DNA of 64,000 nucleotides from JALYUA01 sp039933215. GTDB lineage: Bacteria > Acidobacteriota > Thermoanaerobaculia > UBA5066 > Gp7-AA6. This document shows, in pieces, positions 42,139 through 51,085 of this stretch. Made by a program: the position numbers and the translations under genes. Where the stretch lies: positions 1 through 64,000 of the forward strand of contig JBDTOO010000017.1 of NCBI GenBank assembly GCA_039933215.1, given 5' to 3'. A model generated the notes under the pieces. It saw only the letters and a program-made list of their open reading frames with translations. It was not told the origin of the DNA and made no database searches. How positions within the stretch are numbered: the stretch's first letter is position 1; every line of letters starts with the position of its first letter.

Positions 42139-43361
42139 GGCTCTCCTTCCGCGTCCCCCCCGAGCGGGAGAAGCGCGACTTCGATGATGTCTTCCGTGCT
42201 CCGCCGGATCGACTCGAGGACGGCGGGGGAGGGCGCCTGGTTGAGGTGTATCCGGGCGACGGCGGCGCGGGCCCCTTCGAACACGACGTTCTCCGTCTCC
42301 TGCGCGTTGATGCCCGCCTGCTTGATCCCGTCGAAGACCGCAGCGAGAACGCCGACCCGATCGAAGTGGCGCACGACGAGCAGGTGCGTCGCCGGCGACT
42401 TGCGGGCCAGGTTGACGACGTTCGGAGCGCGCCCCTTCTGCCGGTATTCGGACACGATCCGGACGGTCTCCGCGGCGATCGCTTCCTGCGCCTGATCCGT
42501 GGAGGCGCCGATGTGGTGCGTTCCGATCACTCCGGGAAGCTGGAAGATGGAGTCGTCGACGGCTCCGGAGCCGCCTGCCGGCTCGCCGGCGAAGACGTCG
42601 AGGCCGGCCCGGATTCCCTTCCCGGTGACGGCGGCCGCGAGCGCTGGCTGGTCGACGACCTCGGCTCGCGACGTGTTGACGAAGAAGGCGTTCGGTTTCA
42701 TCGCGGCGAAGAAGGCCTGGCCCACGAGGCCCCGCGTCTCCGGCTTCAGCGCGACATGCACACTGACCGCGTCCGCGTCTCGCGCGACGTCGGCGGGAGC
42801 ATCGCGGCGTTCGACGCCGAGAGCCCTCGCCCCTTCGGGCGTGAGGCTCCGGCTCCAGGCGACGACGGGCATCCCGAAGGCGCGCGCCCGCGAGACCATC
42901 TCCTTGCCGATGCCGCCCGTGCCGATGAGCCCGAGCGTCCGGCCGAAGAGCCCGCGCGCCTTGCTGTATTCCTTCTTGTTCCAGACGCCATCCCGGAGGT
43001 CCTTCGCGTTCTCGGGAATCCGCCGGTCGAGCGCGAGCAGGAGCCCGAACGCGAGCTCGGCGACGGCGATCGAGTTCTTCCCCGGGCAGTTGGCCACGTA
43101 GATCCCGCGCTCCGACGCGGCCTCCACGTCGATCGTGTTGTATCCCGCGCCCGCGCGGACGACGAGGGAAAGCCGGCCCGCTTCGAGCATCGCTCGCGTG
43201 ACCTTTGCCGAGCGCACGACGAGGACCTCCGCTTCCGAATCCCGGATGCGTCCGACGAGAGCATCGTCCTTCGCGTCGGGCTCGTAGAGGACCTCGAAGC
43301 CGGCCGCCGCGAGGCCGTCCAGCCCGGATTTCTCGAACCGGTCGGCAACGAGCACTTTCAT
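42135..43361 (-). CDS. serA: D-3-phosphoglycerate dehydrogenase with a C-terminal ACT domain
   Basis: 408 residues. NAD-binding motif TLGLIGTGGIGKEMVSRA, substrate Arg in VNTSRAEVVDQ and catalytic His in GVIGTHHIGASTDQAQEA identify the enzyme. The C-terminal 75 residues form one ACT domain (LLVVRHFDRVGVLAAVFDGI), which in this family commonly allows serine feedback. The length agrees with ACT-bearing bacterial SerA. It starts the serA-serC operon; a DUF1015 gene on the same strand ends 64 bases upstream. Confidence 0.95.
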   Translation of the reverse strand: MKVLVADRFEKSGLDGLAAAGFEVLYEPDAKDDALVGRIRDSEAEVLVVRSAKVTRAMLEAGRLSLVVRAGAGYNTIDVEAASERGIYVANCPGKNSIAVAELAFGLLLALDRRIPENAKDLRDGVWNKKEYSKARGLFGRTLGLIGTGGIGKEMVSRARAFGMPVVAWSRSLTPEGARALGVERRDAPADVARDADAVSVHVALKPETRGLVGQAFFAAMKPNAFFVNTSRAEVVDQPALAAAVTGKGIRAGLDVFAGEPAGGSGAVDDSIFQLPGVIGTHHIGASTDQAQEAIAAETVRIVSEYRQKGRAPNVVNLARKSPATHLLVVRHFDRVGVLAAVFDGIKQAGINAQETENVVFEGARAAVARIHLNQAPSPAVLESIRRSTEDIIEVALLPLGGDAEGEP

Positions 43362-43425
43362 GGGGCGGGATTCTATGGGAGGCGGCCCTCCGGCCGGCGG
43401 GTACGGTGGGCGGTCCCGGCCCGCC

Positions 43426-44652
43426 TCAGATGCGGTGAATGAGGAGCCCGTCGCGCAGCTTGGGCTCGAACCATGTGCTCTTGGGCGGCATGATCTCGTT
43501 GGCGTCGGAGATGGCCATCAGCTCGTCGAGGGAAACCGGGTAGAGGGAAAAGGCGGCCGCCGCTTTCCCGGAATCGACGAGCCTCTCGAGCTCGGCCGTC
43601 CCCCGGGCGCCGCCCACGAAATCGATCCGCTTGTCGGTGCGGACGTCCTGGATGCCGAGCCTCGGAGAGAGGAAGCTCTCCTGGAGGATCGAGACGTCGA
43701 GGGACCCGATCGGCCCGGCGCCACCTTTTCCCGGCGCCGGAGTCAGACCGTACCAGCGGCCGGCGAGATACATCGAGATCTCTCCGCGGCGGCGCGGAGC
43801 CGGCGAAGCCCCCTCCGTCACCTGGAACGCCTCACGCGCCGCGGCGAGCAGGTCTTCCGGTGAACGGTCCAGCTCCCGGACGATGCGGTTGTACGCGAGG
43901 ATCCGAACCTGGCTCGCCGGAAAAAGGACGGTCAGGAAGAAGTCGAAAGGGCTGCCGGCGGCGGCGCCCGGGCTCGCCGCGCGGCGATCGGCCCGGGCGC
44001 GGCTGGCGCTCGCCGCCCGGTGATGGCCGTCCGCGATGTACAGCCGGGGGACGTCCGCGAAGGCTCGCTCTGCATCGCGACCCTGTCCGGCGGGCATCCG
44101 CCACAGGGTGTGAAGCGTTCCATCCTCGGCCGTGAAGTCGTAGAGAGGGTCCTCGCGCTTCGTCGCGTCGACCAGCGCGTCGATCCGGGTGTCGTCCCGG
44201 TAGGTGAGGAAGACCGGGCCCGTTTGCGCCGAGAGGGCGAGCATGTGACGCGTGCGGTCGTCTTCCTTGTCACGCCGCGTCCGCTCGTGTTTCAGGATCA
44301 CGTCCGAGTCGTACTCGTCGATGGAGCAGCAGGCGGCGATCCCCGTCTGCTCGTGGTCGCCCATGCGGAGCCGGTAGACGTACACGGACGGCTCCGATTC
44401 GACGGTGAGCGGAGCGTCGCGTTTCAGCCGCTCGAAGTTCTCCGCTCCGCGGCGGTACACCTCGTCCGCGTGGGGATCCGTTCCTTCCGGAAGGTCGATC
44501 TCCGGCCGGGAGACGTGGAGGAAGGAGAGCGGGTTGCCTTCGGCGAGGCGCCTCGCCTCGTCGGTGCTCACGACGTCGTAGGGGACGGAGGAGACGTGCG
44601 CCGCCGCGGAAGGAGCGGGACGGAGCGCCGGAAACGCGCGAAGGGTCGCCAT
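43426..44652 (-). CDS. DUF1015-family protein
   Basis: 408 residues. It opens ALRPAPSAAAHVSSVPYDVVSTDEARRL-like with the family signature PYDV, and contains YIADGHHRAASASRARAD and LWRMPAGQG. DUF1015 proteins are commonly next to serine-biosynthesis genes, as here, but their activity is unknown. The motif GHHRAAS suggests a nucleotide- or phosphate-binding pocket, an inference only. The gene precedes serA on the same strand with a 64-base gap and probably belongs to the same transcript. Confidence 0.88.
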   Translation of the reverse strand: MATLRAFPALRPAPSAAAHVSSVPYDVVSTDEARRLAEGNPLSFLHVSRPEIDLPEGTDPHADEVYRRGAENFERLKRDAPLTVESEPSVYVYRLRMGDHEQTGIAACCSIDEYDSDVILKHERTRRDKEDDRTRHMLALSAQTGPVFLTYRDDTRIDALVDATKREDPLYDFTAEDGTLHTLWRMPAGQGRDAERAFADVPRLYIADGHHRAASASRARADRRAASPGAAAGSPFDFFLTVLFPASQVRILAYNRIVRELDRSPEDLLAAAREAFQVTEGASPAPRRRGEISMYLAGRWYGLTPAPGKGGAGPIGSLDVSILQESFLSPRLGIQDVRTDKRIDFVGGARGTAELERLVDSGKAAAAFSLYPVSLDELMAISDANEIMPPKSTWFEPKLRDGLLIHRI

Positions 44653-44905
44653 GCGCGCGATTCTATCGAAGGCATTCGAAGGCTCCCGGAGCGCGCGATC
44701 CCGCCTCGAAACGCGCCAGACGAGGTCGCATTCGGCCCCGGCGGCGCGGTTTCGGATCGAGCTGTCGCCGTCGGCGGCGACACCTTGTCACGCAATTCAG
44801 ATTTCGAATTCTTCGCTCGAAAAAACTCCGCGACGTCGCGGACGAAAGCGCGAAACCGTGCTGTCAGCGGACCGTATCTCCCCGCGGAGGCCAGGGAGGT
44901 GCGCG
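44653..44905. other. 253-base divergent intergenic region
   Basis: It lies between the DUF1015 gene and the TAP-like hydrolase. It contains the hairpin GTCGCCG-TCGG-CGGCGAC (44764-44781) and an AT-richer patch (44796-44829, including GATTTCGAATTC), the likeliest promoter area. No coding frame or RNA gene is recognised. Confidence 0.5.
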
Positions 44906-46444
44906 ATGCGTCGAATCATCCTGGCTGCTTTTTTTTATCTCGCTTCGACGTTTCCTTCAGGGGTCGCAGCGGCAGAAAACTGGACGACGCTCCCGAGTCC
45001 CGTGCGCTACGAGCCGTACGCGATCGTCTCGCCGTACGGTCCTCCGATCGTCCGCGCCGAGCTCGGACGCTTCGCGGTTCTCGAGAGCCGCGGGTCCTCC
45101 ACGCCCCGGCCGATCGAGCTCGCGTTCGTTCGCCTCGCGTCCACATCGAAGAATCCCGGATCTCCCATCGTGTGGCTCGCCGGAGGCCCGGGGACGTCGG
45201 GCACGCATGACCTCGACACGCCGCTGCTCCAGCTGCTGCTCGAGCTGCGCCGGCTCGGCGACGTTCTGGTCCTCGACCAGCGGGGGACCGGCCTCTCGCG
45301 GCCCCGTCTCGATTGCCCCGGGGCGTTCACGTTCCCCCAGGACGTCGCTCTGGAGCGCCCCGCCGCCCTCGCCGCGCTCGAAGCGGCGGGCCGCGCGTGC
45401 GGGGAGGACTGGCGCGCGCGCGGAACCGACCTTTCCGCGTACAACACGCGCGAGAGCGCCGAGGACGTGGAGGATCTCCGCCGCGCCGTCGGCGCCGCGA
45501 AGCTGCGGCTTCTCGCGGGGAGTTACGGGACGCACCTGGCCCTCGCTGCGATCCGCGCGCACGAGGATCGCGTCGAGCGCGCGGTGTTACTCGGGGTGGT
45601 CGGTCCCGATCACCTGCGCCGCGTCCCGTCCGACCTGGACACCGAGCTCGAAGCCATAGCCCGGCTCGTGCGGGAGAACACGTCCTCGCGGATGCCCGAT
45701 CTCCTCGGAACCATCCGCGAGGTGCGCGACCGCCTGGACGCCCATCCGGTTCGCCTGGACGTCCCGAATCGCGAGGGCGGCCGCTCAGAGGTCGTGATCG
45801 GCCGTTTCGAGCTCGAGTGGTACACGCGATCTCTGCTGTCGTCCCGGCCCGCGATCGCGCATCTGCCCGCGCTCTATGCCGACCTGGCCGCGGGGGACTA
45901 CTCGGAGCTCGGGGAGGCGGCTCTCGGCTGGCGGCGGGCTTCGGCGCCCCCGGCGCCCGTCTTCACCGTGCGATGCGCATCGGGAGGCTCGACCGAACGG
46001 GAGCGGCGGATCGCGGAGGAAACGCGGAGCGCCCTCCTCCAGCTGGCGGGAGATCTCGCGGAGGAAGGGGTCTGCCGGGCCTGGGGCGTGCCGCGGCTCT
46101 CCGACGATTTTCGTGGACCCGTGTCTTCGCGCGTCCCCGTTCTCTTCGTCAGCGGAACGCTGGACGGCGACACGCCGCTCGACAACGCGCAGGAGGTGTC
46201 GCGAGGCTTCCCGAACGCGTCGCGTCTCGTCATCGAAGGAGGCGCGCACTGGCTTCTCGGCTTCGGCGATGCGGAGCCCCGCGCGGCGATCAACCGCTTC
46301 TTCGAAGGCAAGCCGGTCCGGGCCGATCGCGTGCGGCTTCCCGCGATCGCGTTCGAAGCGCCGCGCGTCGCTCCCGCGGGCGCGCGGCTCGCTTCCCGCC
46401 CCTCCTTTCCGCTGCCGGCGTGGTTCGGGGGAGGCTCGCCGTGA
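44906..46444 (+). CDS. Exported TAP-like alpha/beta hydrolase (tripeptidyl aminopeptidase type)
   Basis: 512 residues. GGAGGT lies five bases before the ATG. A signal peptide (RIILAAFFYLASTFPSGVAA) is followed by the S33/TAP-like fold: PIVWLAGGPGTSGTHDLDTP, LVLDQRGTGLSRPRLDCPG and nucleophile elbow LLAGSYGTHLALAAI. The C-terminal acid and histidine are in VLFVSGTLDGDTPLDN and VIEGGAHWLLG. Such enzymes release N-terminal tripeptides or act as aminopeptidases on extracellular peptides. It fits the peptide-scavenging theme; no other gene is close downstream. Confidence 0.88.
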   Translation: MRRIILAAFFYLASTFPSGVAAAENWTTLPSPVRYEPYAIVSPYGPPIVRAELGRFAVLESRGSSTPRPIELAFVRLASTSKNPGSPIVWLAGGPGTSGTHDLDTPLLQLLLELRRLGDVLVLDQRGTGLSRPRLDCPGAFTFPQDVALERPAALAALEAAGRACGEDWRARGTDLSAYNTRESAEDVEDLRRAVGAAKLRLLAGSYGTHLALAAIRAHEDRVERAVLLGVVGPDHLRRVPSDLDTELEAIARLVRENTSSRMPDLLGTIREVRDRLDAHPVRLDVPNREGGRSEVVIGRFELEWYTRSLLSSRPAIAHLPALYADLAAGDYSELGEAALGWRRASAPPAPVFTVRCASGGSTERERRIAEETRSALLQLAGDLAEEGVCRAWGVPRLSDDFRGPVSSRVPVLFVSGTLDGDTPLDNAQEVSRGFPNASRLVIEGGAHWLLGFGDAEPRAAINRFFEGKPVRADRVRLPAIAFEAPRVAPAGARLASRPSFPLPAWFGGGSP

Positions 46445-46718
46445 CCCGCGTCCAGAAAATCGTTCGCGGCTTCAGAAACCCGGAGCTTGATCGCAAAGGT
46501 CTTTTCCGCCTCACCGCGACGAAATGTCCCGGGGCTCTCGCCCCGGTTCGGATTCTTGGTTTCGCCGCCAAGATTCTGGATGTTTTCGGACATGCGCCGC
46601 GGACGGTGGAGAAAATCGCCAGCAAATACGGGGTTTTCCGGACGCTCCGGGTGGCAGTGAAGTTGCTCTGGTTCGACTCGCCCGTTATGGGCGATCGGAT
46701 TTTCTTTAGGAGGGTTTG
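46445..46718. other. 274-base leader/intergenic region upstream of the TonB-dependent receptor
   Basis: It holds a hairpin CCGGGGC-TCTC-GCCCCGG (46529-46546), which might terminate the hydrolase transcript or fold in the receptor leader, but no T-run follows. A strong ribosome-binding site (AGGAGGG) ends the region. No riboswitch class is recognised. Confidence 0.5.
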
Positions 46719-49439
46719 ATGGGCAGGCTGCAACGTATCTCGACCTGGATCCTGATGGTCGGATTGATTTCCGTCCCGCTTCTCGCACAGACGACTTCCA
46801 CGACCGGGGCACTGATCGCCGTCATCACCGACGCGGACGGTAAGGGGCTTCCCGGCGTCACCGTCTCGATTACGAGCCCTTCGCTGCAGGGCGCACGGAG
46901 CACGACGACGAACGCGAACGGCGAGGCGACTTTCCCGCAAATCGCGCCGGGAAACTATCGAGTCGAAAGCGCGCTTTCCGGATTTGAATCGCAGATTCGC
47001 GACACGATCGTCGTCTCGCTGACCAAGGTGACCAAGGTCAACCTGACGATGACGCTCGCGAGGGTCTCCGAGGCGATCACGGTGTCGGGGAACACGGTCG
47101 TCATCGACCCGACGCAGACGAACACCCAGACCAACCTCAAGGAGGATTTCCTCAAGTACGCCTCCGTCGGCCAGAACGGCCGCGACTACCTGACCGCCCT
47201 CGAAGTGGTCCCGGGCGTCGCCGACCAGGACGGCGCTGGAGGCAACCCGTCGTTCTTCGGCGCAAACCTCGGTCAGAATTCCTACACGATCGACGGCCTC
47301 AACACGACCGACAATGTCACGCACACGTTTTCCGCCAACTTCGGTTTCGACGCCATCCAGGAGATCGCGGTGCAGTCGGGCGGCTACGAGGCCGAGTACG
47401 GCCGCGCGGTCGGCGGCATCGTCAACGTCATCACGAAGTCCGGCGGGAATCAGTTTTCGGGGACCGTCGACGCGCGATACTCGAGCGACAAGCTCACGGA
47501 GCAGGGCTCGCGCCGCTCGGACACGCCGCCGGGAACGAACGCTCTCGCGAACGACAAGAACCGGCGCGACTTCCGGACCCTTCAGCCCGAGGCTTCCGTC
47601 GGCGGGCCGATCCTGAAGGACAAGGTGTGGTTCTTCGCCGACGCCCAGCGGATCCTCAATCAGAGCCGCGCGTTCGCGAGCCAGGGCTTCGAGCCCGGCC
47701 GCCGCGACTTCACCGGCTGGAACCTGTTCGCCAAGGTCACGACGACGCCGGTCAGCAACCAGACGGTACGGTTCCAGTACACCAATTCCTACGCCGACGT
47801 GCCCAACGGCGAGGGGGGGAGCCAGTTCTACCGGCAGGAGGCCGCGCAGACCTCCTACCAGAAGCTCGAGCTCTACAACCTCGGATGGGATGCGGTCTTA
47901 AACGACAAGTGGACCGCGAACCTCCAGGGCGGCATCAACGTCAACTATCTGATCTTCGAGCCCATCAGCAAGGACCTCCTGACGACGGGCGTCATCGATC
48001 AGGCGACAGGCATCCGCAGCGTCAACTACACGAACTTCCAGGAGAGCAGCCGGAACCGCAAGCAGGCGCTCGGTTCGACGACCTACTACCTCGAAGCTCT
48101 CGGGAGCCACGCCATCAAGGTGGGCGCGGACATCCAGTGGGACGAGTTCCGTTCCGTCAACAACACGACGGGCACTCCGCCCGCGGGGTTCTGCTCGCCC
48201 GACTTCGGACAGCCGGATGACGTCACCTCGTGCGGCGCCATCCTCCGGCCGATCGACGGCGAGCCGGACCGTCTCGACATCACGACGAATCTTCCCCGGC
48301 AGAAATTCAACGGCGTCGGACAGGCCTATTACGCGCAGGACGAATGGCGGCCGATCCCGAACCTCACCGTGAAGCTCGGGGCCCGATACGACCAGAACAG
48401 CTACGAAAACAACCTGGGTCAGCACATCAAGACGTTGAACCGGCTCCAGCCGCGCTTCGGCGTCGCCTTCGACGTCTTCAATAACTCGACGACGGTCTTC
48501 CGGGCACAGGCCGGCGAGTTCATGGACGACCTCGGTCTCTCGCTGCCTTCGTACCTGACGACGACCGGCGCGGTCACCTCCGTTTTCTTTTTCAACGGCT
48601 CCACGTACGACTTCGCCGGCACTTTCGGCGGACCCTCGGGCAACCTCATCGACCCGTCGCTCCGCGCCTCGTACTCGCAGGAGGCGAACGTCGGGATCAC
48701 CCAGCGCATCTTCACGAACACGAGCATCGACGTGTCGTATGTCTATCGCCGCGCGAGAAACATCATCGAAGACTCCTGCGCCTTCGACAACTGCAACACG
48801 GACGGCACGTTCTGGCTGACGAACCATCCGGGCAACGGTCTCGGCGAGTTCCCGCGGTCGGACTACCACGGCACTCTCGTCACCATCCAGAGCCGTCCGA
48901 CGGACAGGATGAACATTCTCGCCTCGTACACCTACTCGACGTCCAAAGGCTCCATCGAATACACGCAGAACGCCGGCGCAGACTTCGACGTGTTCCCGGA
49001 TCACTTCGTGAACCGCTACGGATATCTCTCTGACGACGCGCGTCACCGGTTCAAGATCGACGGCTACTACCGATTCCCGTTCGACATCACCTTCGGGACG
49101 CACTTCTACTGGGACAGCGGCATTCCCTACAACATCACGACGACCGACACGCCGGCGGCGGGTTACGACGTGCGCTACCTCGAGCCGCGCGGATCGCGCC
49201 GCCTGCCTCACTTCTACCAGTGGGACGCGCAGCTCCAGAAGGACGTGGTCGTCGGCCGGCTGCGGATCGGCCTCATCGGCTCCGTCTACAACGTGCTGAA
49301 TACGGAGATCGCGGTTCTGAAGGACGGCAGCGTCGGCACCTCGCCGGACGTCGCCGGCTCAGACAACCCCAACTTCAACCTCAACACGGCGTACCAGCGT
49401 CCGCGGCGGTACGAGGTGGGGTTCCGCCTCGAGTTCTGA
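46719..49439 (+). CDS. Oar-like TonB-dependent receptor with an N-terminal carboxypeptidase-regulatory domain
   Basis: 906 residues from the ATG at 46719 with AGGAGGG upstream. A signal peptide (WILMVGLISVPLLAQ) precedes a CarboxypepD_reg-like domain (about 30-105; ITDADGKGLPGVTVSI). A plug domain follows (YTIDGLNTTDNVTHTF, AEYGRAVGGIVNVITKSGG), then an outer-membrane beta-barrel ending in the typical C-terminal aromatic YEVGFRLEF. The Oar-like type is abundant in Acidobacteriota and lacks a clear ligand; peptides, glycans and protease substrates have been suggested for relatives. No TonB or ExbBD gene is adjacent. A strong terminator follows. Confidence 0.93.
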   Translation: MGRLQRISTWILMVGLISVPLLAQTTSTTGALIAVITDADGKGLPGVTVSITSPSLQGARSTTTNANGEATFPQIAPGNYRVESALSGFESQIRDTIVVSLTKVTKVNLTMTLARVSEAITVSGNTVVIDPTQTNTQTNLKEDFLKYASVGQNGRDYLTALEVVPGVADQDGAGGNPSFFGANLGQNSYTIDGLNTTDNVTHTFSANFGFDAIQEIAVQSGGYEAEYGRAVGGIVNVITKSGGNQFSGTVDARYSSDKLTEQGSRRSDTPPGTNALANDKNRRDFRTLQPEASVGGPILKDKVWFFADAQRILNQSRAFASQGFEPGRRDFTGWNLFAKVTTTPVSNQTVRFQYTNSYADVPNGEGGSQFYRQEAAQTSYQKLELYNLGWDAVLNDKWTANLQGGINVNYLIFEPISKDLLTTGVIDQATGIRSVNYTNFQESSRNRKQALGSTTYYLEALGSHAIKVGADIQWDEFRSVNNTTGTPPAGFCSPDFGQPDDVTSCGAILRPIDGEPDRLDITTNLPRQKFNGVGQAYYAQDEWRPIPNLTVKLGARYDQNSYENNLGQHIKTLNRLQPRFGVAFDVFNNSTTVFRAQAGEFMDDLGLSLPSYLTTTGAVTSVFFFNGSTYDFAGTFGGPSGNLIDPSLRASYSQEANVGITQRIFTNTSIDVSYVYRRARNIIEDSCAFDNCNTDGTFWLTNHPGNGLGEFPRSDYHGTLVTIQSRPTDRMNILASYTYSTSKGSIEYTQNAGADFDVFPDHFVNRYGYLSDDARHRFKIDGYYRFPFDITFGTHFYWDSGIPYNITTTDTPAAGYDVRYLEPRGSRRLPHFYQWDAQLQKDVVVGRLRIGLIGSVYNVLNTEIAVLKDGSVGTSPDVAGSDNPNFNLNTAYQRPRRYEVGFRLEF

Positions 49440-49460
49440 TCCACTCCGATTCGATCTTCG

Positions 49461-49487
49461 AAAGGGGCCTTCGGGCCCCTTTTCTTT
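49461..49487 (+). terminator. Rho-independent terminator of the TonB-dependent receptor gene
   Basis: The stem AAAGGGGCC/GGCCCCTTT with a TTCG tetraloop is followed by TTCTTTT. It begins 22 bases after the stop codon. Confidence 0.95.
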
Positions 49488-49537
49488 TGGGCAGAATCAA
49501 CGCGAAAAAGAGAGAACGGGATCGCCTGCTTGGTTTT

Positions 49538-49720
49538 CCCTCTCCCCGCAACGGGGGAGAGGGTCGGGGTGAGGGGGAGCCCCCACTCCGGAATCGAGCC
49601 TGCGGCGGAATCGTATGGCTTGCCCCCCCTCACCCGCCCTTCCCCCGCTGTCGCGGCTGGAGAGGGCCCTGGTCTCCCCCCTCCCCCCAGATCGGGGAAG
49701 GGGTTAGCGTGACAGAACGC
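49538..49720. repeat. REP/BIME-like palindromic cluster
   Basis: A perfect stem CCCTCTCCCC (49538-49547) and GGGGAGAGGG (49554-49563) is followed by GGGGTGAGGGGG (49566-49577). The inverse, CCCCCCTCACCC, returns at about 49625-49636, so two units face each other. The motif GGGGAGAGGG-TCGGGGTGAGGGG is a common bacterial REP type. No RAYT transposase is in the window. The rest of 49440-49811 holds no coding frame. Confidence 0.75.
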
Positions 49721-49811
49721 GTGTTCTGAAGATGCGAGAAGCGGCCGGCTCGCTTCTCGCCCTGCTGTGGGGAGGGTCTAGCCGGAAGGGAGCCGGAACG
49801 TTGTTTGGGGA

Positions 49812-50321
49812 CTACCCGCGGCGGCCCCCACCCGCGAGATTCTTCGCGATCGCCGCGATGGCGAGCGTCCCGAGAACCTTGACGAGCATCGGGTGCTCCG
49901 CGTAGAAGCCCATCGCCTTCTGAAAGATCTCGGGCCGGGTGTCCTTCGCGTACTTGGCGACCTTCGCGACGTCCTGTGGAGTCGCCAGCGTCGGATCGGT
50001 CGCGACCGAGGGCGAGGCGCCGATCCGCCGAAGCAGATCAGGGAGCGCCGCGCCCGCCGCGCCGCCGCCCAGGCCCGCGAGGATCGTCTGCAGGAAGCTC
50101 CCTCTCTGATCGGGAGTCATCGCCGTCGCGCTCTGCTCGATTTTGCGCTCCACGTGATCCGAGTCGAGCTCTCCGACCGCCGTTCCGATCGAGCTCGCGA
50201 GGATATCCGGCGGAACCGCGCGCGCGATCTCGTCGTAGTGGACCCGAGCCTGGTCGTGGTCGGGCGCGGTCCCTGAGCGATACTGATTCAACATGCTTCC
50301 GATCTCGTCGAGAAATGACAT
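49812..50321 (-). CDS. Conserved-looking hypothetical protein
   Basis: 169 residues, no named family. It opens MSFLDEIGSMLNQYRSGTAP. A helical N-terminal half (VHYDEIARAVPPDILASSIG) is followed by a Gly/Ala-rich region (ILAGLGGGAAGAALPDLL) and a helical tail ending LVKVLGTLAIAAIAKNLAGG, which may be amphipathic or membrane-associated. Similar MSFLDxIGxMLxQY starts recur in Acidobacteriota to my recollection. The gene follows the MOSC gene on the same strand by 48 bases, so co-transcription is likely. Confidence 0.68.
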   Translation of the reverse strand: MSFLDEIGSMLNQYRSGTAPDHDQARVHYDEIARAVPPDILASSIGTAVGELDSDHVERKIEQSATAMTPDQRGSFLQTILAGLGGGAAGAALPDLLRRIGASPSVATDPTLATPQDVAKVAKYAKDTRPEIFQKAMGFYAEHPMLVKVLGTLAIAAIAKNLAGGGRRG

Positions 50322-50369
50322 GGATAGGCCCTCCGCGGGGAGGAGAGCAAGAAACGAACCCGGTTGCGG

Positions 50370-51041
50370 TCAGAAGAGCCGGGAGCTCGTCTCTTCCCGG
50401 ATCTCCGCGAGGCGCTCGCGCATCGGGGAGGGCAAGCCCCGCGCCGCCAGCGCGCGTTGGAGACTCTCGGGGTCGACGGGACGAAAATAAAGGAGCCGGA
50501 TCAGATCCGAGACGAGGAGCGCCGGGGAAGGCCGCTCGATTTGCCGGATCTCGTCCCTGGCCCCGACCTCGCCCTCTTCCAGCACCCGCAGGTAAAACCC
50601 GATCCGGCCGCTCTCCAGGAACCTCTTCAGGAACGCCGCCGATCCGATGCGCAAGCCAAGCTTGAAACAGGGCGAGCGCGGCTTCGTCACCTGGACGGTC
50701 GCCGAGCCCACGCGGAAGACGTCGCCGACGGCGCAATCCCCTTCGGTTAGACCCGCGGTCGTGAAGTTCTCACCGAAAAAACCGGGAGGAAGGGTCTCCG
50801 GCTTTCCCAGGTCCGCCGCGAAGCGCGCCGAATGCTCCGAGGAGAACGCGTAGACCGCCTGTTCGGGACCGCCGTGGTACCGGTGGTCGGCCTGGAAGTC
50901 TCCTTCGAGCCCGAGTCTTCCGAGCGCAACGCGCCCGGCGGCCGGCTCCTTGAAGATTCCGGTCTTCACCTCGCGCCCGCGCGCGCGCAGCACGCCGGGC
51001 ACAGCGACGTTGACGGACAGCAGCTTCGGCGTCATCGTCAT
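50370..51041 (-). CDS. MOSC-domain protein (YiiM-like)
   Basis: 223 residues. The start at 51041 (MTMTPKLLSV) is preferred; 51035 is an alternative. The fold shows LGLEGDFQADHRYHGGPEQAVYAF, FGENFTTAGLTEGDCAVGDV and the Cys motif VTKPRSPCFKLGLRI, which in MOSC proteins is thought to bind a sulfur or molybdenum-cofactor sulfide. YiiM in enteric bacteria reduces 6-hydroxylaminopurine. It is divergent from the frameshifted dehydrogenase gene with 44 bases between the two starts. Confidence 0.88.
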   Translation of the reverse strand: MTMTPKLLSVNVAVPGVLRARGREVKTGIFKEPAAGRVALGRLGLEGDFQADHRYHGGPEQAVYAFSSEHSARFAADLGKPETLPPGFFGENFTTAGLTEGDCAVGDVFRVGSATVQVTKPRSPCFKLGLRIGSAAFLKRFLESGRIGFYLRVLEEGEVGARDEIRQIERPSPALLVSDLIRLLYFRPVDPESLQRALAARGLPSPMRERLAEIREETSSRLF

Positions 51042-51085
51042 TGAAGTAGAACGCTTCCCGGTGTTCGGATTCAGGGAGGAGCATT

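Noticed and set aside
44653..44905. Possible tRNA or riboswitch in the divergent gap
   Set aside because: No cloverleaf, T-loop sequence or known riboswitch core is recognised.
46716..46718. TTG just before the receptor ATG as start
   Set aside because: The ATG at 46719 has better spacing from AGGAGGG and TTG would add only one residue.
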